A stretch of 64,000 bases of DNA from Lentinula raphanica (taxonomy: Eukaryota > Basidiomycota > Agaricomycetes > Agaricales > Omphalotaceae): positions 62,001-126,000 of the forward strand of contig JANVFP010000027.1 in the NCBI GenBank assembly GCA_027919835.1, in the 5' to 3' direction. How positions within the stretch are numbered: the stretch's first letter is position 1; every line of letters starts with the position of its first letter. A program made the position numbers and the translations under genes. Positions 10,210 through 21,245 of this stretch are shown one piece after another. The notes beneath the pieces are model-generated. The model had not been told where the DNA came from. It made no database searches and worked only from the letters and a program-made list of their open reading frames with translations.

Positions 10210-11633
10210 CTAATGCTACTCAGGTGTGGTGGTTGATAGCTTTTCCTACGTGTTCCAAGCTTCGGGAGGTTCTAGAGCCATCACTCGAGAAGAGATGCGG
10301 GCCTTCAAGAAAGTCTGGGCGGAGTTTGCCAATCCTCAAACAGGACATCTCAAGCGATCCCAATTCGTTCCATTTTTCGGGGTACGTATACTCCGACTGC
10401 TTCAGCTACGGTACTAAATGAGAGCTCATCTTCATTCGTGGACACTTGTAGAAATTGAGCGGCGTGTTTGAAGTACGTATATATCCAGCACAGTATAACA
10501 TTTGCAATATTGCAGCTGTGTGCAAGGCAGCGCCTTCGGACAACAATAGCCAATCCACTCTCACTAATGATCAGCCATGGCCCATGCCTTACAATACCAA
10601 TGTCGTAGGCGGACTGGATATCAACAAGCTGAACAACGTTCTGGATGGGATTGACTACACCGCAATTAGAAAGCGACGTGCAATCTACAATTGACTATAC
10701 CATGAGGCCACGATTGCACATCAGCAAGGACGAGGAATATCGTTCACGGATATGTTGTTGCTATTGGCGCACCATAAGCTCATCAAGGATTCGGAGGCGT
10801 TGGTGTAAGTGTTTCGGTACATCAGACTTGAGTTTTCTCTCGTGAACTAACCAGATTACAGATTGCGCGATCTAGTGATACGCACAGAGACGAATAAACT
10901 CGTTACGGACTTGGTCAATCTGGATCGAGTACAGTCTTTGTTGAAGATGATATCTCTGAGGCGGAGGTTTTTGGCACATTTGGAAAGGAAGTGTGCAGAG
11001 AGTTCTGGTAAGTCTGCTCAAACCCAACAAGTTACTCAATCGTGATTTCTCTTTGTAGAAATCCCTGCTATCGTCGTTGACACGATGCCCGAAACCCCGC
11101 AACCATTGCCTTCACCTACACTGTCCCCTTTGAGACCGTCCAGCAGGGATATATCTACCGTCGGGTTCTCTGGTTCAGACAATTCCGCACCTAGCACGCC
11201 AACACCTATGCGCAGATCGAACTTCAGATCCGTGCAACTCGACTTTGGAGCTCTAGGATTCGATGGGTCGCAATTCGCTCAGCAGCAATCATCTCCCTCT
11301 TTTTCATCACGAGATTCTTTTTTACCCTCACATTCTCCCAATACATCGTTGTCATTACCCGCGAGTGCAGCCATGATGGCTAGGGGGTCTCCTAGTCCGA
11401 AGCGTAATATAGCAAACGCGGGTGCAACCGGTCTTCACCGAAGTAACAGGAGAACGAGCGACATGAGCCAGATAAGTCGTTTATCGACTGATCTGGGGTA
11501 TAGGTATCCACGAGACTCGATAGGAGACGAGGATCCAAGTATATTGCTCGAAGGGATGCAAAATTCCATTTGGGGAGATTTGATGGAGGAAGCGATGAAT
11601 GAGGCGGAAGGGCATGGAGGGAATGAGAAATGA

Positions 11634-12104
11634 ATGAAGAAGTGTCATTGCTCGAGCTCCGTTTTTTCTGTTTGATTATGACTCCTTCTGGTCTTCATCT
11701 GTTCACTCTTTACATGCTATCTCCTCACTTTCCTTCACTCTTTTGAGTTGCTGTGGACCCGGGACTCTGTAGATTTTTTGTGTAGGTACCGGACCTTGTG
11801 ATATCATACATCATCTCTTCATCTGCTAGAATACGCAATCATCCAAATGTAAACTATCATGCTTCTTGTCGTTCAGTTGTAGCATCTTGGAGTTTATGAA
11901 CATAGTCGTGGTGCTCCCCCAAGATCATGATGATGAGTCCCGCCGCGTAACCTGTCACCTCACGGGACGATCTGGGACGATAGAGTTACGGTGACGGTTT
12001 TTTTTCTCACAGATAATTGACTCACCTTCTACCACCTTCTACCACCTCCTCACCCTGCGCAAAACGATCCGGTCTCAGATATAGGCCAGCGAGAACATAC
12101 TTCG
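11634..12104. other. Intergenic region CCH1-NSE3
   Basis: About 470 bp between the CCH1 stop and the NSE3 start. No ORF or repeat is evident; it should hold the CCH1 polyadenylation region and the NSE3 promoter. Confidence 0.6.
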
Positions 12105-14129
12105 ATGGCAAGGGGCAGCACATCAACACAAACTCGCTCTCAGCGAAGTAGCACTACAAAAGTCAATCGCGCTTCTCAAGGCCAGAATCGTACATATTCA
12201 AAATGCGGCACACGCGCTACACGTGCTGAATCAGAAGAGAACGAAGATGAGGAAGACGAGGATGACGGCGAAAATGGTGCGCCTGATGATGAGATGGATG
12301 TTGATGGAGGAGGGGGAGGAGGAGGAGGAAGTCAAGATACCGTTGATATCAATCTCAAAGCGAATCAGCTTGTCCGACTGGCACTGTTTATGGAGCATAA
12401 AAGGATGCCATTGAGAAGAGATGAAATCTCGAAGAAAGGTACGCAGGAAACGCGTCTTTACCAGAATTGAGAGATGTTGTAGAGTGGACCTGACCCAGAT
12501 TTGCAGTTTTCGGTCCAACCTCACGCACCTCGCGTCCTTTCGGCCGCGTCCTGGAACGGGCACAATACATTCTCAATCGTACTTTTGGAATGGAACTCGT
12601 GGAACTCAAGACACGCGCCGCGCTGGATCAGAACTCTACTGGTAACGATCCGGAAGCTATGAATGAAGAGCAGCAAGAAGACGAAGACGACGACGAGCCT
12701 AGTGGGACACAAGGAAAGAGAAAAAGAGGCAGAGCTGCTGGATCGAAAAAGAAAGGTAAGCTCGAAAGAGTTTTATTCACATTGGATAAAAACAACGGAA
12801 AACGAAAACTCCCTGTGAATTAGCCGCCCCTACTGGCAGCAAAAGTTACATACTCCGCTCTGTCCTTCACCCAACCATCATATCCATCTCTGCGCTTCCT
12901 GATGAAGAGATACTAACTGCATAATCTCCAGGCCGTCGTCCCCGCTTGGAATGGTCAACAATACACCGACACCATTCCCGCTAACATTTGTCAGGAGATA
13001 CTTCACGAGATCAGTTGTATCTCCTTCTCTGAAGAACTTCTTATGGCCGATCGGTTTTTCTATGAGTTAACAGATGAGATAGAGGAGGGGGAAGATGAAT
13101 TAGCAGCCACTTCACAGCAGGATCGGAATCTGAAGGTGCTGGGTTCTATTCCGGGACTGATAGATGGTGGTGAAATAGGCTTCGGCTCACAGAACCCTCA
13201 TCTGCGCTGCCATGCTCTTCAAGGATTGTATAAGATCATGTCTGGATGGACCCGTACCTCTCGCATGTCTAGTGTCTCAGCCAGTGTGGTTTCTCATTTG
13301 CAGGACTCGGTAGCTCTTACATTGACTGAACTGGAAGATATTGAGTATCATCTTGCTTACCATTATATCATTTCCTTTGCAGATTTCTTCAAACGTGCAC
13401 CTGTTCTACCATCGCTCCTTTCTTGAATCTTGACTGTATACAAATATTGGACAATTATTCTTATTGCATATAATATACTAGTTGTGTCTGTCTACAGTCT
13501 ACAGAATTGAACACTAAGGTTGTGAACTCCCCGGTACACCGACAGCTAGCTACTTATGACCTCGGGTATGCTGGGTCTCTGCCGGGTCCTATATTTCAGC
13601 CCGACCCGACCCGGGAAAGGTGCCCCGACCCGAAACCCGGCTGGTCCCAAGCCACCCGGCGTGAACACTACATCTTCCCCCTAGTTCGAGTGTTCCTCTG
13701 GGTCGTAGCGCACATACTCATCCGTCTGGAGCCTCCAGTACCAACGTCACGATCGAGGCTTACATCCAGCTTCTCACCAAGCAAGGCTACATAGACTGTA
13801 TCAGCTCCAATGAGGCCGGAAGACCTGCCAAGGCAGCTGGCGGAAAACGGGGACGAGCTTCTGCCGCCGGTGGTCGTGCAGATGGCGAGGACGGGGAGAA
13901 TAAATATGATTGGCGATGGGGTACCCGTGCGCATAGTGAGATTGGGGAGAAGGCGATACAGGAGTTTATTGCAGAGTTTATGGTCGGGGTTAACGATGAT
14001 GAAGAGAACCAGGACGGAGGTGCCGGGGGAAGTAGGAGGGGTGGAGGTGCCGGGATGCAAGAGAAACTGAAGAAGATGATGGATGGGATCGAAAAAGCTG
14101 CGGGTGGGAACATTGCTGATATCAACTAA
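12105..14129 (+). pseudogene. NSE3: NSE3 (MAGE-domain subunit of SMC5/6), middle replaced by foreign DNA
   Basis: Exons 12105-12438, 12507-12755 and 12824-12921 encode a low-complexity acidic N terminus and the first part of a MAGE/Nse3 winged-helix domain (NQLVRLALFMEHKRMPLRR, ERAQYILNRTFGMELVEL, SKSYILRSVLHP). The frame then meets TAA at 12922-12924. The C-terminal MAGE part resumes in one open frame at 13671-14129 (VTIEAYIQLLTKQGYI, KYDWRWGTRAHSEIGEKAI) with a normal stop. About 100 residues of the central MAGE domain expected between these parts are missing and 750 bp of unrelated sequence takes their place. Nse3 stabilises the SMC5/6 kleisin Nse4 and binds DNA, so the loss should be null unless another copy exists. 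Family call is good; the boundaries are approximate. Confidence 0.82.
12925..13670 (+). other. Fragment of an unrelated gene inserted in NSE3
   Basis: Begins with what looks like an intron 3' end (TACTAAC ... CTCCAG, 12911-12931), followed by an open frame 12932-13429 (about 165 aa; VVPAWNGQQYTDTIP, HLRCHALQGLYKIMSGW). It resembles lineage-expanded Agaricomycete hypothetical proteins that I cannot name. 13430-13670 is non-coding and includes a GGGTC/CCCGACC-rich stretch (13560-13650). No terminal repeats or target duplication were found, so this looks like a replacement rather than a clean transposition. Confidence 0.55.
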
Positions 14130-14478
14130 TGATGGAGGGGTCCTAGTTCTTGACGCTTACCGTTGTGGTAAGAACAACATTCCCTTACTTACTATAGATC
14201 TGCTATTCATCTTTCTCTGATTGAAAGTAACATGAAAGACAAGTTCGATTGATTGTATTTCTCTTTGCCAGTCTGCGTTTCATTTACCCTACAACTCAAT
14301 ACTATGTTCAATGATAACGCATGTATGTCTGCTTGTACTCTATGTTCAAACTTTCATATCCTACTTCAGTCAAGTTCTTTCCAATGCTTCGATCGTCCAT
14401 CATGCTTCGATCGTCCATGATGATTTCACTTGTCACGAACTGTTGTGCTACACAATCTTCCTACAACTCCCTAGTCAT
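14130..14478. other. Intergenic spacer
   Basis: No gene seen. It contains a short direct duplication (ATGCTTCGATCGTCC twice near 14381-14417). Confidence 0.5.
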
Positions 14479-15903
14479 CTACTGTCTTCCCCAGACCTTC
14501 TTCTGCACCTCCTTATACTCCCTATCCCACAACTCCATGAACTTCACCGGCATCTGTTTGATATTCTTCCCCTTTACCAGATACTCCAACGCCCCCTTCA
14601 CATAATCCATACAATTCCCCCCGATCTCCCTCGGCAACTTTCCTCCCCAGCCTATCTTACTGTTATTCACCAAATCTTTAAAAACCTCGTCCATCTTCTC
14701 GTCATTCTCGAAGGTTGCCTGACAGTTCAGATCCATGAGCTTAGCTTGAGATTTCTGATCAGAGTAGTAGGAAAATGTGAGCGGTCTGAGCGGTTGGCTG
14801 TCTTGGTGATAGGGGTCTGGGGCTTCGGCGGCAAAACCTAATCTCGTACCCAGATGTTTTAGGGAACTCCGGCATCCGAGTGCCGTGAAAATACAGATGT
14901 AAACAACCGGACAAACAAAAAAACAAATATTGGGTCATTCCCTAAAACATCTGGTGCATTTCGTAACCAAGGGGGCGCCTCAATACACAGCCACCGCCAG
15001 TGTGACACCAAGACGCCCAAGAGGCGCCTGTTTCTTGAGCTACTTCGACCTCTGTACTTGTAATTTTTGACTACTAAGCCTTGCCAATCATTATATCTAG
15101 ATGACTACTATATGATACAGGCCACAGGAACATGAAAAGCATGATCAATGGGCATAGAAATGACTTGACATAGGTGCTTCAAGACAAGTTAGTTACTTTT
15201 CAGAGTCAATGCATGCTATTTTTCAATCATAATCTTTCTGTGTTACTATAGGTTACTGTATGCCTGAAGTACATAGTAGATGGCTTGTTTAGATATACAA
15301 AAACTCACTGTAAGTGTATGTAAGTATTCAATTTGGTGCACAAATTGTATGGGAAAACTGCCAAGTAACGCGAACGTCACGGTGGCTGTGTATCGAGGCG
15401 CCCCCTAGGTTACGAAATGCACCAGATGTTTTACAACGCAACACGGTGTTTGTTTTTTTGTTTGTTCGAATGTTTACATTTGTATTTTTTTCTGTACTGT
15501 GGTGTATGTAGTACGCGTTGTAAAACATCTGGGAACGAGATTAGGCAAAACCATGGGTGGAGTCAATAACGAGGGACCAGTGCTCGGAGTCGGTGCCTTT
15601 GGCGTGGATCCAAAGTTGGACAGGGACAGCTTTTGGGGGAGAGGAGGGGGATTGTCGGAGGATAGAAGAAGATGGAGGAAAAGATGGGGATGGGGATGGC
15701 GGGTTTACGGTATAGTTGGCGAGAACGCCCAAAGGAACACGGGGTACATCATATACATGACTTCCCAAGCTCGTATCATTGGTTGTGCTCCGAAACCGGA
15801 TATTGGTGCGAGTTTCCCCGTTTTCAAGTCTTACAGGCAACACGTTCACTGCAAAGGCGAAGACCAAGGAGGTCCAAATCCAGACCAAGGAGAATATATT
15901 CAT
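14479..15903 (-). pseudogene. Unknown small gene interrupted in its coding sequence by a 709-bp MITE
   Basis: Minus-strand reading from about 15903 to 15551 (ends ...HWSLVIDSTHGFA) continues in the same frame at 14831 (FAAEAPDPYHQDSQ...) to a stop at 14479-14481 when the intervening element and one copy of its 5-bp duplication are set aside. The product would be about 230 aa, with a proline/serine-rich segment (PPSPSPSFPPSS), an HWSLVI motif and a C-terminal helix-rich part (EYLVKGKNIKQMPVKFMEL). The true start is uncertain and may involve an upstream intron. I do not recognise the family. The insertion lies inside an exon, so the gene should be inactive. Confidence 0.6.
14837..15545. mobile_element. 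709-bp non-autonomous TIR element (MITE)
   Basis: Ends CCTAATCTCGT...ACGAGATTAGG, flanked by CAAAA on both sides (14832-14836 and 15546-15550). The terminal inverted repeats extend about 170 bp with scattered mismatches (they share CCCAGATGTTTTA, then CATCTGGTGCATTTCGTAAC and GGGGGCGCCTC). No ORF of note. Each TIR contains an internal hairpin that is preserved although its sequence differs between the two ends. The superfamily is not identified. Confidence 0.85.
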
Positions 15904-17889
15904 TGCGGTGGTATCACTGGTGGGTGGTTTTGTGTTGTAACCTCGAGGTTGGCAGGGGTGAAGGGTATTTCAACAAAGAAGGAAGGGGAAACTTGACGCT
16001 AGCAAAAGGAGGCAGAGAAATAACAACTCGGGAAGTGAAAAGCAATCGTTTAGGAGATACTTCGAGTAGCGGTCAAAAAGGTTATTCGAGGAAGCTAGAA
16101 GTATTCATGTGAAACAATAAGTCAGTAAGTTTCTTCATCAACCAAAAAATTTGGGGACATGAACAATAATCATCACTGGTATCATTCAGGAATTGGGAAA
16201 ATTGAACATACCGAACCAGCGCTTTCCTTCGATTGGGTAAAAGTTGGGAATCACAATTTACAAAATATTAACTTGGAAGGGGAGGTGGGCAGAGGACTTC
16301 CCTTTGAGATTGCTTCATATATACATATGAATACACCTCCATTGGCTTACTACACCTCAAACTACACCTCAAACACTTGTACCCGCAATTTTGAATTTAC
16401 GGATTCCGAATATGTATGTCATGTTTGTACAGTGGTTGTAGAAGAATGTACTAGAAGACTCTAGACAACATTCACAGAACAAACTTCGGGTTACCAGGGA
16501 ACTGGGAATCACTTCATTATAAAAGTAGTTTCAGAGACACCCCCAAGGGCCAAGGAGTCAAGGCCAGGAAAAGATTCCAAAGGGAGCGGAGATATTGACA
16601 ATAGCTGCAGTGTGCATCCTACATGGGTCGGATAAAACTTCCAATAGTGTTCATCACAACCCACTTGAGATTCATCTATATCACCCTTCTATGCCCAAGT
16701 CACCAAGGCCCGATTGTTATCTGAATCAAAAGTGGTTCCAGGGATGCAAGCCAAACAGAGAGAAATATAGTGGACCATCTGAGTCCGTCTCTGCCCCATA
16801 CAGCTCCCTGGTGAATGGATTATGGAACATCATGCATCAATCCTTACTGGAAACATTGATCCACAGGAGCCCATAGCAGAGTCCATACCCATCTCCGCCT
16901 CCAACAAAACCTTGATGGCCAGGTAAATGATGAGAATGAAGGCCTGATGAAAATGAAATGTTAAGGAAAGATGTTGAAAAGAGATGAAGCTGAAGCTGAA
17001 GCACTGAAGCTTGAGCTTCAAGAGCTTACAATGAATGGAGGAGTTTGATAGAGGCAGCATAATTTGGAGCTCTGACTTAATTGGTGACATGATCCTAACA
17101 CTAAGAACAAGAAACATTTAACAAGAACAAGGAAACAAAGAGTCATGCTAAAAACATTTTTGGATCTTTATTACAGTGTGTATTCAATGGGTAGAAGTGA
17201 TACATGTTCTGATCTTCAAGTAGGAGAGCAATATGGCAAACTGCTTCCATGGGGGGAGCTTGATCAGAAGCCAGAAAGACACGGTTAAATACCAGCTTCC
17301 TGTGCCTCTGAAGGACCTCCTACCCATGGGATTCTCTATATTCTCTTTGGTCACTGCTTTGAAAGAGTGTTAGACAGTAGACTCCCCATTTCTCTTTTGC
17401 CAATATGTTACACTCCAATTGGGGCCCAAGGAGACTGGTGGTGAAGCTGGACAATCTTTTTTGGCAGATACCACCACACCCATACCTCCAGCTACCACTT
17501 CTGCCATTGGTTCAACTGCTACACCTATGGATCCTGTTTCTGGCATCTGCCATTGCAGCCATGACCATGATCATGCCTCCCACTCCCCCCTTGCTTCTTC
17601 ACCTTCTGTTCCTTGTGGTGCCATTGGTCCAACTGCACCACTTGCTTCTTTAGCATCTGCATCTACTATGTCCACCTATTGAATGTAGACACACATATAT
17701 TCTGGTACAAAGCAACAAACATTAAGTATTGTACATATAATGGAGAGACTAAGAAAGGCATTACCTGGTATGAAGCAAGAAATGTTAAAGGGGCCCTTTG
17801 CTTTGTCCCAGGTTAGTAATACATGGCTTAGTAATATGGATAACAATGATAAGACTTAGAAAGATGAAGATCATTGAAGTCAGTATTCA
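15904..17889. other. Non-coding, repeat-like region
   Basis: Only short overlapping ORFs without recognisable domains. 16900-17060 resembles 28670-28760 (GCACTGAAGCTT..., GGAGGAGTTTGATAGAG), suggesting two remnants of one repeat. 17400-17890 probably includes the LTR and edge of the copia remnant described next. No confident gene. Confidence 0.4.
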
Positions 17890-18470
17890 ACACCCCCCCT
17901 TGACTCGCATCAAGTTTCAGTAAATTGACCCATTGTGAATGTAACGTTCTATGTAGCGGCTTTGTGAAAAGGTCCCCAATATTTTCTTGGTTAGATACAT
18001 AGACAATATTGATTTGACATTTTGCAATGCTGTCCCGAATGAAGTGTTCCCAAATTGATATGTGCTTCATTTTACTGTGCACATGAGGATCATGTGTACA
18101 AGCAATTGTGCCCTGATTATCTCAGAATATCATGGTTGGTGAGTTTTGTGGGAATCCTAGTTTGCTGAAGAAGTTTTGGAACCATAGAATCTCTCTTGCG
18201 CAGTGCGTGGATGCCAGATACTCAGCTTTACAGGATGATAAGGTGACAACAGTTTGTTGTTTAGAACTTCAGGATAGTGGGGATTTACCTAGAAGGACTA
18301 GAAAAGCTGAAATTGACTTCCTCACATCTCCCATACCCCAATCTGAATTGGTTAATGTCTGAATCATCAGATATACTGGATCCTTCAATCCTAGAAAGAT
18401 GCCATAGTTCTGAGTGTCAGAAAGCTTCAAGATATTATGAGTGGCACTTAAGAAATACTATCATTCAAGA
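17880..18470 (-). mobile_element. Ty1/copia remnant (end of RT, RNase H, polypurine tract)
   Basis: The minus strand translates to a copia RNase H: QTVVTLSSCKAEYLAS, then DNQGTIACTHDP, SKMKHISIWEHFIRDS, ENIGDLFTKPLHR. In-frame stops at 18122-18124 (before DNQ) and near 18265-18275 (in the SWSS motif), plus further stops upstream, show that it is dead. A G-run followed by TGTTGAATA (about 17895-17905, minus strand) looks like the polypurine tract and the start of the 3' LTR. The rest of the element is not recognisable. Confidence 0.75.
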
Positions 18471-18738
18471 GCTTTGAAACTGGTCGAGACAACTAGAAAA
18501 TATTACAAGTATGTTGAAAGTAGTGGAATCAACATCCAAGTCTTTCACTTACCATAAAGCATTGCAAAGTTTCCGAGAACAATGTATAGTACTTTTCTGT
18601 ACCCAGAGAGTAAAAGTATTTGATTCTAGTTTATCTGATGTTTACTCAATGTAAATTTGAATGTTTTTTTGTTGTGATATCTGTGCTATGCTTTATGAGA
18701 ACTTCAACTGTATTTGTATAACCCGAGAATGCTGCAGC
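18471..18738 (-). other. Former 3' end of the ankyrin gene and downstream spacer
   Basis: Downstream of the TAA at 18739-18741 the same frame continues with one more diverged ankyrin unit (AAAFSGYTNTVEVLIKHS) to a TGA near 18655. This indicates the original stop lay about 85 nt further on. The rest is AT-rich spacer. Confidence 0.6.
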
Positions 18739-21243
18739 TTAAAGGGCTGAGCTATACTCTCCTCCCTGAGCATTGGTATCTGCACCATGGGCTAAGAGCA
18801 TTTCAACAATAGCTGTTTGATCCTGGCATGCTGCAGCTTGAAGGGCTGAGCCATACTCTCCTCCCTGAGCATTGATATCTGCACCATGGGCTAAGAGCAT
18901 TTCAACAACAGCTGTTTGACCCCAATATGCTGCAGCTTGAAGGGCTGAGCCATACTTTCCTCCCTGAGCATTGATATCTGCACCATGGGCTAAGAGAATT
19001 TCAACAATAGCTGTTTGATCCTGGCATGCTGCAGCTTGAAGGGCAGAGCCATACTCTCCTCCCTGAGCATTGATATCTGCACCATGGGCTAAGAGCATTT
19101 CAACAACAGCTGTTTGACCCCAATATGCTGCAGCTTGAAGGGCTGAGCCATACTTTCCTCCCTGAGCATTGATATCTGCACCTTGGGCTAAAAGAATTTC
19201 AACAATGGCTATTTGACCACTACCCCAAGATGCTGCAGCTTGAAGGGCAGAGCCATACTTTCCTCCCTGAGCATTGATATCTGCACCATGGGCTAAGAGA
19301 ACTTCAACAATAGCTGTTTGATCCTGGCATGCTGCAGCTTGAAGGGCTGAGCCATACTCTCCTCCCTGAGCATTGATATCTGCACCATGGGCTAAGAGCA
19401 TTTCAACAACAGCTATTTGACCACTACCCCAAGATGCTGCAGCTTGAAGGGCTGAGCCATACTTTCCTCCCTGAGCATTGATATCTGCACCATGGGCTAA
19501 GAGAATTTCAACAATAGCTGTTTGACCACAATATGCTGCAGCTTGAAGGGCTAAGCCATACTCTCCTCCCTGAGCATTGATATCTGCACCATGGGCTAAG
19601 AGCATTTCAACAACAGCTGTTTGACCCCAATATGCTGCAGCTTGAAGGGCTGAGCCATACTTTCCTCCCTGAGCATTGATATCTGCACCATGGGCTAAGA
19701 GAATTTCAACAATAGCTGTTTGATCCTGGCATGCTGCAGCTTGAAGGGCAGAGCCATACTCTCCTCCCTGAGCATTGATATCTGCACCATGGGCTAAGAG
19801 CATTTCAACAACAGCTGTTTGACCCCAATATGCTGCAGCTTGAAGGGCTGAGCCATACTTTCCTCCCTGAGCATTGATATCTGCACCTTGGGCGAAAAGA
19901 ATTTCAACAATGGCTATTTGACCACTACCCCAAGATGCTGCAGCTTGAAGGGCAGAGCCATACTTTCCTCCCTGAGCATTGATATCTGCACCATGGGCTA
20001 AGAGAACTTCAACAATAGCTGTTTGATCCTGGCATGCTGCAGCTTGAAGGGCTGAGCCATACTCTCCTCCCTGAGCATTGATATCTGCACCATGGGCTAA
20101 GAGCATTTCAACAACAGCTATTTGACCACTACCCCAAGATGCTGCAGCTTGAAGGGCTGAGCCATACTTTCCTCCCTGAGCATTGATATCTGCACCATGG
20201 GCTAAGAGAATTTCAACAATAGCTGTTTGACCACAATATGCTGCAGCTTGAAGGGCTAAGCCATACTCTCCTCCCTGAGCATTGATATCTGCACCATGGG
20301 CTAAGAGCATTTCAACAACAGCTGTTTGACCCCAATATGCTGCAGCTTGAAGGGCTGAGCCATACTCTCCTCCCTGAGCATTGATATCTGCACCATGGGC
20401 TAAGAGAATTTCAACAATAGCTGTTTGATCCTGGCATGCTGCAGCTTGAAGGGCAGAGCCATACTCTCCTCCCTGAGCATTGATATCTGCACCATGGGCT
20501 AAGAGCATTTCAACAACAGCTGTTTGACCCCAATATGCTGCAGCTTGAAGGGCTGAGCCATACTTTCCTCCCTGAGCATTGATATCTGCACCTTGGGCTA
20601 AAAGAATTTCAACAATGGCTATTTGACCACTACCCCAAGATGCTGCAGCTTGAAGGGCAGAGCCATACTCTCCTCCCTGAGCATTGATATCTGCACCATG
20701 GGCTAAGAGAACTTCAACAATAGCTGTTTGATCCTGGCATGCTGCAGCTTGAAGGGCTGAGCCATACTCTCCTCCCTGAGCATTGATATCTGCACCATGG
20801 GCTAAGAGCATTTCAACAATAGCTGTTTGACCCTGATATGCTGCAGCTTGCAGGGCTGAGCCATACTTTCCTCCCCGAGCATTGATATCTGCACCATGGG
20901 CTAAGAGAAGTTCAACAATAGCTGTTTGACCCCGATATGCTGCAGCTTGAAGGGCTGAGCCATACTCTCCTCCTTGAGCATTGATATCTGCACCATGGGC
21001 TAAGAGAATTTCAACAATAGCTGTTTGATCCTGGCATGCTGCAGCTTGAAGGGTTGAGCCATACTCTCCTCCCTGAGCATTGATATCTGCACCATGGGCT
21101 AAGAGCATTTCAACAACAGCTGTTTGACCCCGATATGCTGCAGCTTGAAGGGCTGAGCCATACTCTTCTCCCTGAGCATTGATATCTGCACCATGGGCTA
21201 AAAGAATTTCAACAATAGCTGGTTGACCCCAATATGCTGCAAC
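18739..21243 (-). repeat. Ankyrin repeat array A (33-codon units) with 705-bp higher-order repeat
   Basis: About 25 units of 99 bp (some 105 bp) of the form ALQAAA-xxxx-Q-TAIVE-x-LLAHGADINAQGG-x-YGS. Units differ mainly at the xxxx positions (CQDQ, YWGQ, YCGQ, YRGQ, SWGSGQ) and after IVE. The order of seven unit types recurs with a 705-bp period: the SWGSGQ codons fall near 19211, 19915 and 20620. This implies recent unequal exchange. Confidence 0.93.
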
Positions 21244-21245
21244 TT

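Larger units (their letters stand above)
1..11633 (+). pseudogene. CCH1: CCH1 voltage-gated calcium channel alpha subunit, 3' part, split by retrotransposon and with a nonsense codon
   Basis: C-terminal part (about 778 codons) of the fungal high-affinity plasma-membrane Ca2+ channel Cch1, which works with Mid1. My exon model is 1-220, 280-510, 567-610, 655-922, 982-1158, 1209-1238, 1295-1406, 1462-1486, 10224-10381, 10452-10804, 10862-11007 and 11059-11633; the reading frame stays open across all these junctions except for one stop. Visible parts are the domain III pore and S6 ([20 protein letters not shown]), domain IV S1-S6 (ILVYMIDVIVQLYGLGW, then the arginine/lysine-poor S4 region, [25 protein letters not shown] joined to [10 protein letters not shown]), the EF-hand-like tail ([14 protein letters not shown]) and a serine/proline-rich C terminus. 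Two lesions are seen. A Ty3 element fills the intron after NLFTG, expanding 48 nt to 8737 nt. A TGA at 10692-10694 stands where family alignment suggests arginine (N-R-L-Y-H-E). The 5' part lies outside the window. Family assignment is confident; inactivity is inferred. Confidence 0.9.

Noticed and set aside
17405..17682. Possible coding exon (HDHDHASHSPL)
   Set aside because: Low-complexity Pro/Ser/His-rich sequence with no splice context or homology; probably part of repeat DNA next to the copia remnant.
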